Assembly: GCA_036009105.1 (NCBI GenBank)
Contig: DASYMJ010000102.1
Coordinates: 1-25,655, forward strand
DNA: 25,655 bases
Source of the DNA: JAFAVZ01 sp036009105
GTDB lineage: Bacteria > Acidobacteriota > Thermoanaerobaculia > Gp7-AA8
Direction: 5' to 3'
Shown here: positions 21,946-25,655 of the stretch, piece after piece
How positions within the stretch are numbered: position 1 is the stretch's first letter
How the letters are laid out: every line of letters begins with the position of its first letter
Notes under the pieces: model-generated
Told to the model about the DNA's origin: nothing
Databases searched by the model: none
Seen by the model: only the letters and a program-made list of their open reading frames with translations
Made by a program: the position numbers and the translations under genes

Positions 21946-22662
21946 GTGATCACCGGCTTCAACACCGACATCCGGCACAACGACAAGGTCTACCACATTC
22001 AGACCGAGGACAAGGGTGTGCAGAACCCGTACATCGAGTCGCTCGTGTACGTGGGCGGCGAGATCCTCGCCTCGAAGAAGACCTCCTACGCGGAGCAGTT
22101 GAAGACCGGCGTGGACGACAAATGGATCGGCGGGCTGATGGAGCAGCAGCACCGCACCATGATCGCCGCCATCAAGCGCGGCCGCTTCGACCAGCCGGCG
22201 GACACGACCAAGGCGACGGACAAGCTGCCTGCGCCGACCCTGCCGGACGTCCCCATCCCCGTTGCCACCACCGAAGCGCCGTCGCCTGCCGCTCCTCCCG
22301 ATGACCGCACCCTGGATCAGGTCATCATCGATTACCTCGCATCCGAGGCGGAGAGCGAGCATCTGGAGCTGTCGCTCCTGTCCCAGATCGACTTCTTCTC
22401 GGGCACGGCGATCGAAGTGCGGGTGGCGACGAAGAAGAGCCTCTCCCAGCAGCCCATCGCCGCGGCCGCCATCGAGGTGAAGGTGATCTCCACCGTCGAG
22501 GCGCCGCGCGTGATCTTCAAGACCAAGACCGCCGCCGACGGTACGGCCGTGGTCCGCTGCACGATCCCCCAGTTCCGGGAGGGGACGGCGGCCGTCATCA
22601 TCTCCGCCCAGAGTCCCATCGGAAATGATGAGGTCAAGCAGCTGGTCAAGCGGAAGAAGTAG
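21946..22662 (+). CDS. conserved hypothetical protein (MITGFNTD-type)
   Basis: A 238-residue soluble protein of unknown function with a GTG start. The N-terminal ~80 residues ('ITGFNTDIRHNDKVYHIQTEDKG...PYIESLVYVGGEILASKKTSY...QHRTMIAAIKRGRF') resemble a conserved N-terminal module that I recognise from Acidobacteriota and some delta-proteobacterial hypotheticals; this is family memory, not a search result. A Pro/Ala/Thr-rich linker (~85-120) leads to a C-terminal beta-rich domain (~150-232, 'AIEVRVATKKSLSQQPIAAAAIEVKVISTVEAPRVIFKTKTAADGTAVV...AVIISAQSPIGNDEVKQLV'). That domain looks like an Ig-like or carboxypeptidase-regulatory beta sandwich. There is no signal peptide or membrane helix. 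It sits 35 bp before the SPFH/phosphodiesterase gene on the same strand, so they may be co-transcribed. Confidence 0.75.
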   Translation: MITGFNTDIRHNDKVYHIQTEDKGVQNPYIESLVYVGGEILASKKTSYAEQLKTGVDDKWIGGLMEQQHRTMIAAIKRGRFDQPADTTKATDKLPAPTLPDVPIPVATTEAPSPAAPPDDRTLDQVIIDYLASEAESEHLELSLLSQIDFFSGTAIEVRVATKKSLSQQPIAAAAIEVKVISTVEAPRVIFKTKTAADGTAVVRCTIPQFREGTAAVIISAQSPIGNDEVKQLVKRKK

Positions 22663-22697
22663 CGCTGGGCAGCCCGCGTGCATAGGTCCGCTTCCGC

Positions 22698-25124
22698 ATG
22701 TTCCGCAGTCGCTTCTTCCGCGCCCTCGCTTTCCTGGCCCTCATGGCCGGGATTCTGTACCTCTGCGCCAGCCTCTATCTCCCTTCCTCGCGGAAGATGA
22801 TCTTCGGCGTCGACAAGCGGAACGGCTACGTCCGCACCGTCCGCTCCCACGTGACCTTCCTCCCGCCGCACCGCTACTACCGGCTGCCCTTCGACAAGCG
22901 GGAGGGCTCGGCCCAGCTCGACGGCCTGATCCGCATCGAGACGGCGGACCAGGTGCCGGTGACGATCACCTACCGCCTCCGTTTCGGCCTTTCCGGCCAG
23001 CGCCTGACTGACGTGCGCCGCCTCGTCAACGACGGCTGGAGCGCCTGGATCCGGGCCCGGGTGGGGGAAGCGGTGCAGAGCGTGATGCACCAGGTGCCGA
23101 TCGAGGATCTGCTCACGCCCACCTCGCAGTTCAACCTGCAGCGGCGCGAGATCCTCCGCCGCGTGGTGGCCCAGCATCTCGCCCGCAGCGGCCTCAATGT
23201 CACCGCGTTCGAGATCGCGCGGCTGGAGGCCGATCGCGAGGCATTGTTGAAAGTGAAGCGGACGGAGCTCCGCCGCTCGGCGCGTGGCGTCGCCGGGCGC
23301 GTCGTCATCTTCGGCCTCGACGGCGCGGACTGGGAGCTGCTCTCCGAGCTCTCCGACGACGACCGCATTCCGAACCTCAAGGCGCTGGCGCGCTCCGGCA
23401 CGACCGGCTCGATGCAGACCATCCAGCCCACCGTCTCGCCCATGCTCTGGACCACGGTGGCCACCGGACTCGCCCCCGACCGCCACGGCGTGATCGACTT
23501 CATCGAACAGGGCCGCAACTCGCCCGCCGACGCCTACGGCCGGCGCGGTCCGGCCCTGTGGGACATCGCCGAGGCGTTTGGACGGCATTCGGCGGTGGTG
23601 AATTGGTGGACCGCCTGGCCGCCCACTTCGCCCGGCGTCGCCGTGTTCGATGCGCCGGTCGAGGCGCTGACCGGCGCCGCCTATCCGGATGCGGTCGCCA
23701 AACGCGCGCAGCAGCTCGCGGTGCCGGCCGAGACGATCGGCTACGCGCAGGTGCGCCGCTTCCTCAACATCACGGACGTCGAGTACGACCGCGCGGTGGC
23801 CTCGAACAATCCGGCCGATCCGATCAACGTCTTCCGTACCGTGCTGGCCAAGACGTGGACCGATCACCGCGTGGCGCTCAACCTGTATCAGCAGCAACAG
23901 CCGCTCGTGACCATGGTGCAGTTCGACGGCACGGACGTGGTGAACCATCTCTTCGGCCCCTACCACCCGCCGTACCGCGAGGACGTGAGCGAGGAGTCCT
24001 ATCGCCGCTATTGGCCGGCCGTGGCGAATTACTACGCGGAAGTCGACCGCCTGATCGGCGAGTGGATGAGCGTGCTGCCGCCCGACACGACGGTGATGAT
24101 CATGTCCGCGCACGGCTTCAAGTGGGGCAAGACCCGCCCCCGCTCCATGCCCAACGGCCGCGCGGCGCTCTCCGACCATCGCAATCCCGGCGTGTTCATC
24201 GCCTACGGCAACCACGTATTGCCGTCGCGCGGCGCGCACGCCATCTCGATCTACGACGTCGCCCCCACCGTGCTCGCCATTCTCGGGTTGCCCAAGTCCG
24301 CGGAGATGCCGGGCCAGACCGCGACCTGGATGTTCAAGGACCTCTCGGCCGTCGAGTCGGTGCGCGTGGTGAGCTACGCCGAGTTCATGAACGACCGACC
24401 GATGCCGCTCGACGCGCACCACAACATGAACGCCTACCGCGCCGAGCTGCAGGCCATCGGCCACCTGAGCGACCCCTCGCGCAACCTCACGCCCGTCTTC
24501 GAGGATGACGAGGTGCCGTCGCAGACCGCCTCGCAGACGCCCATCTCCACCGAGCAGTGGGGCCAGTACGCCTACTACAACAACCTCGGCATCGAGCTGC
24601 AGAAGCAGAAGAAGTACAAGGAAGCGACGGAGGCCTTCGACCGCGCCATCGAGCTGAACCCCGGCCGACCCACGCCGTTCCTCAACTACGCCATCCTGCT
24701 CTTCGACCATGGCAACTACACGGACGCGGACGAGCTGATGCTGCGCGCCGTGCAGCACGGCCTGCCGAACGCCGAGCAGTACTTCGTCGACATGGCGGCG
24801 CTGTATCGCGCCAAGAACGCGCCGACCCGCGCCATCGCGCTGCTCTACAAGGCGCGCAACGTCTTTCCCCAGTCCTACCTCATCACCGCCAACCTCGGCG
24901 CGAACCTGATCGCGAACGAGCGCTACACGGAAGGCGTCCCCGAGCTGGAGCGCGCCCTCGGCATGCAGCCGTCCTCCACGCTCGTCCTCAACGACCTCGG
25001 GACGTTCTATGCGAAAAAGAACGACTACGCCCGCGCGCTTGATTACTGGAACCGTTCGCTGGCCATCAACCCCCGCCAGCCGCAGATCCGCCAGGCCAGC
25101 GAGGCGGCCAGGACGCGGTTGTAG
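22698..25124 (+). CDS. membrane-anchored SPFH-like / type I phosphodiesterase (alkaline phosphatase superfamily) / TPR fusion
   Basis: An 808-residue protein in three parts behind one N-terminal membrane helix (~6-28). Residues ~33-200 resemble an SPFH/band 7 domain ('RIETADQVPVTITYRLRF', 'VNDGWSAWIRARVGEAVQSVMHQVPIEDLL', 'VAQHLARSGLNVTAFEIARLEAD'). Residues ~202-560 are an alkaline-phosphatase-superfamily phosphodiesterase: Asp208 in 'FGLDGADW', nucleophile position at Ser247 in 'PTVSPMLWTTVATGLAPDRHGVIDF', Asp413 and His417 in 'FDGTDVVNHLF', His472 in 'SAHGF' and His494 in 'SDHRNPGVFI'. The usual SDHG Asp is Ala471. Residues ~623-800 hold about five TPRs. The helix probably places the domains outside the cytoplasmic membrane. 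The substrate is unknown: perhaps a phospholipid head group, nucleotide or envelope phosphoester. The domain calls are good; the SPFH assignment is the least certain. Confidence 0.85.
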   Translation: MFRSRFFRALAFLALMAGILYLCASLYLPSSRKMIFGVDKRNGYVRTVRSHVTFLPPHRYYRLPFDKREGSAQLDGLIRIETADQVPVTITYRLRFGLSGQRLTDVRRLVNDGWSAWIRARVGEAVQSVMHQVPIEDLLTPTSQFNLQRREILRRVVAQHLARSGLNVTAFEIARLEADREALLKVKRTELRRSARGVAGRVVIFGLDGADWELLSELSDDDRIPNLKALARSGTTGSMQTIQPTVSPMLWTTVATGLAPDRHGVIDFIEQGRNSPADAYGRRGPALWDIAEAFGRHSAVVNWWTAWPPTSPGVAVFDAPVEALTGAAYPDAVAKRAQQLAVPAETIGYAQVRRFLNITDVEYDRAVASNNPADPINVFRTVLAKTWTDHRVALNLYQQQQPLVTMVQFDGTDVVNHLFGPYHPPYREDVSEESYRRYWPAVANYYAEVDRLIGEWMSVLPPDTTVMIMSAHGFKWGKTRPRSMPNGRAALSDHRNPGVFIAYGNHVLPSRGAHAISIYDVAPTVLAILGLPKSAEMPGQTATWMFKDLSAVESVRVVSYAEFMNDRPMPLDAHHNMNAYRAELQAIGHLSDPSRNLTPVFEDDEVPSQTASQTPISTEQWGQYAYYNNLGIELQKQKKYKEATEAFDRAIELNPGRPTPFLNYAILLFDHGNYTDADELMLRAVQHGLPNAEQYFVDMAALYRAKNAPTRAIALLYKARNVFPQSYLITANLGANLIANERYTEGVPELERALGMQPSSTLVLNDLGTFYAKKNDYARALDYWNRSLAINPRQPQIRQASEAARTRL

Positions 25125-25126
25125 GC

Positions 25127-25168
25127 GCGCTGCAGCCGACGCGGCGCTCGCGCCGCGCGGCTGAGCGC
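25127..25168 (+). terminator. strong hairpin after the phosphodiesterase fusion gene
   Basis: Starting 3 nt after the stop codon, the stem pairs GCGCT/AGCGC (127-131 with 164-168), CAGCCG/CGGCTG (133-138 with 158-163) and CGCGGCGC/GCGCCGCG (140-147 with 150-157), offsets from 25000, with single-base bulges at 25132 and 25139. About 19 base pairs in all. Only CTTGT follows, with no long T tract. It is bidirectional in shape and may act with Rho or as an mRNA 3' end stabiliser. Confidence 0.6.
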
Positions 25169-25196
25169 CTTGTGCAAGCCGCCCTTGGTGGAGGCG

Positions 25197-25202
25197 TAAA
25201 CT
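25197..25202 (+). promoter_or_regulatory. putative -10 of the TIGR02391-like gene (leaderless spacing)
   Basis: TAAACT ends 6 nt before the GTG at 25209, the same hexamer and spacing as before xseA. No clear -35 or Shine-Dalgarno is seen. Confidence 0.3.
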
Positions 25203-25208
25203 GATGGA

Positions 25209-25607
25209 GTGCCGACGATCGCGCTCGACGAACTCCTTCGGGACCCGAAGACGCTGCTCCTTCTCGAACCGGAGGAGTTGGCGGTTTATCTGCTCGAACG
25301 CTTTCAGCACTCATCGTCCGAGACTGCGCAGAGTTTGTATAACTTCATCATTGGGGTGCGCCAGTCGCACGCGGTTTCGCCGGCGGTGGAAGAGGCCTTT
25401 ACGGAAGCATGGTGGTGGTTGATACGCGAAGGCTTCGTTATCGAGAAAGTGTCATCACAGCAGGGCTGGTATTACATCTCCAAACGGGGAAAGCGCGCTC
25501 TGGAATCGAATGACCCACTAGTGGCCTGTAACGGACGAAGTGGCAGCGATCCGACGACGGGGATCAGCGTAGCTCCATTTGATAGGTTTAGCGTTGAGGT
25601 TGTGTGA
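25209..25607 (+). pseudogene. TIGR02391-like protein, N-terminal part only, apparently disrupted by an IS630-type element
   Basis: The frame opens at GTG 25209. Residues ~17-95 ('LLLLEPEELAVYLLERFQ', 'VSPAVEEAFTEAWWWLIREGFV', 'QQGWYYISKRGKRALE') resemble the N-terminal winged-helix-like part of TIGR02391/Ymh-type hypothetical proteins (family recalled, not searched), which usually continue to ~250 residues. Here the frame ends at 132 residues. The last ~30 ('VACNGRSGSDPTTGISVAPFDRFSVEVV') are merely the antisense of a transposase reading frame (25518-25655), so the original 3' part is lost. The gene has lower GC and different codon use than the core genes, a sign of accessory origin. A short expressed protein is possible. 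Relatives are often found in mobile or defence-associated regions. Confidence 0.65.
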
Positions 25608-25655
25608 ATGGATGTAGCGCATCAGCTTCCGCTTCAGGTCGCCCACGGACGTGAA
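25518..25655 (-). mobile_element. IS630-family transposase, C-terminal end (cut by window edge)
   Basis: The minus strand from the right edge reads an open frame of 45 residues ending in TAG at 25520-25518. Its core, 'DLKRKLMRYIHSHN...AKPIKWSYADPRRRI', is the characteristic C-terminus of IS630/Tc1-mariner-type DDE transposases ('DLxRKLMRYIRxYN..AKPIxWxYxDPxxRI'). The catalytic DDE residues lie beyond the window. IS630 elements insert at TA dinucleotides and carry terminal inverted repeats; the element end must lie at or left of 25518. A perfect 10-bp palindrome CCACTAGTGG (25515-25524) straddles the stop codon. The exact terminal repeat cannot be fixed without the other end. Confidence 0.85.

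Noticed and set aside
22332..25310. 992-residue open frame on the minus strand
   Set aside because: Antisense to the phosphodiesterase fusion and the hypothetical gene; composition is that of a codon shadow (repeated V, H, R, E, G).
25608..25655. ATG-initiated open frame to the right edge on the plus strand
   Set aside because: It is the antisense of the IS630 transposase C-terminus, which has a clear family signature.
1..25655. CRISPR arrays, tRNA or rRNA genes, prophage or plasmid replication genes
   Set aside because: No spaced direct repeats, tRNA-like cloverleaf or replication/phage signature was seen when reading both strands.

Overview
The window is GC-rich, gene-dense bacterial chromosome, mostly of housekeeping character. 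It most likely comes from an Acidobacteriota-type genome (Thermoanaerobaculia-like). This is inferred from the high GC content, an FG-GAP/VCBS secreted protein with a C-terminal 'A-x-HI-x-E-x-R' repeat pair, a DUF4388 protein, a conserved hypothetical beginning MITGFNTD, and zinc-ribbon/TPR proteins. No 16S rRNA or other decisive marker is present, so the phylum call is tentative.

Layout. (1) 1-314, minus: a TIR-domain protein, cut by the left edge, divergent from the next operon. (2) 368-6068, plus: a tightly overlapping operon xseA-xseB-ispA-dxs-[PIN]-tlyA (exonuclease VII, farnesyl-PP synthase, DXP synthase, rRNA methyltransferase). A lone PIN-domain ribonuclease gene sits between dxs and tlyA. 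(3) 6004-7823, minus: tatA, a DUF4388 protein and rmlD; the 3' ends of rmlD and tlyA overlap by 65 bp. (4) 7942-10260, plus: a UvrD/PcrA helicase. (5) 10329-15211, minus: a secreted FG-GAP protein, a zinc-ribbon/TPR protein and 3-hydroxybutyryl-CoA dehydrogenase. (6) 15269-17189, plus: a zinc-ribbon/PAS/HATPase protein that lacks an evident phospho-acceptor His, a double-hairpin inverted repeat, and a secreted CAP-domain protein. (7) 17143-18659, minus: yqeY and a MoeB/ThiF-rhodanese fusion. (8) 18697-21923, plus: pyrE, a biotinyl carrier protein, HMG-CoA lyase, a 4HBT thioesterase and a SirB1-like protein, coupled by overlapping start/stop codons. (9) 21946-25124, plus: the conserved hypothetical, then a large membrane-anchored SPFH-like / type I phosphodiesterase / TPR fusion ending in a strong hairpin. 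(10) 25209-25655: the N-terminal part of a TIGR02391-like gene, apparently broken by an IS630-type element whose transposase C-terminus reads in from the right edge.

Two themes cut across the genes. First, many transcription units have a -10-like hexamer only 6-12 nt before the start codon and no Shine-Dalgarno, which suggests leaderless or nearly leaderless mRNAs. Second, the core block is bordered on both sides by accessory genes (TIR on the left; a disrupted TIGR02391-like gene plus transposase on the right). The most unusual single protein is the 808-residue SPFH/phosphodiesterase/TPR fusion, which also has Ala where the family normally has a metal-binding Asp.
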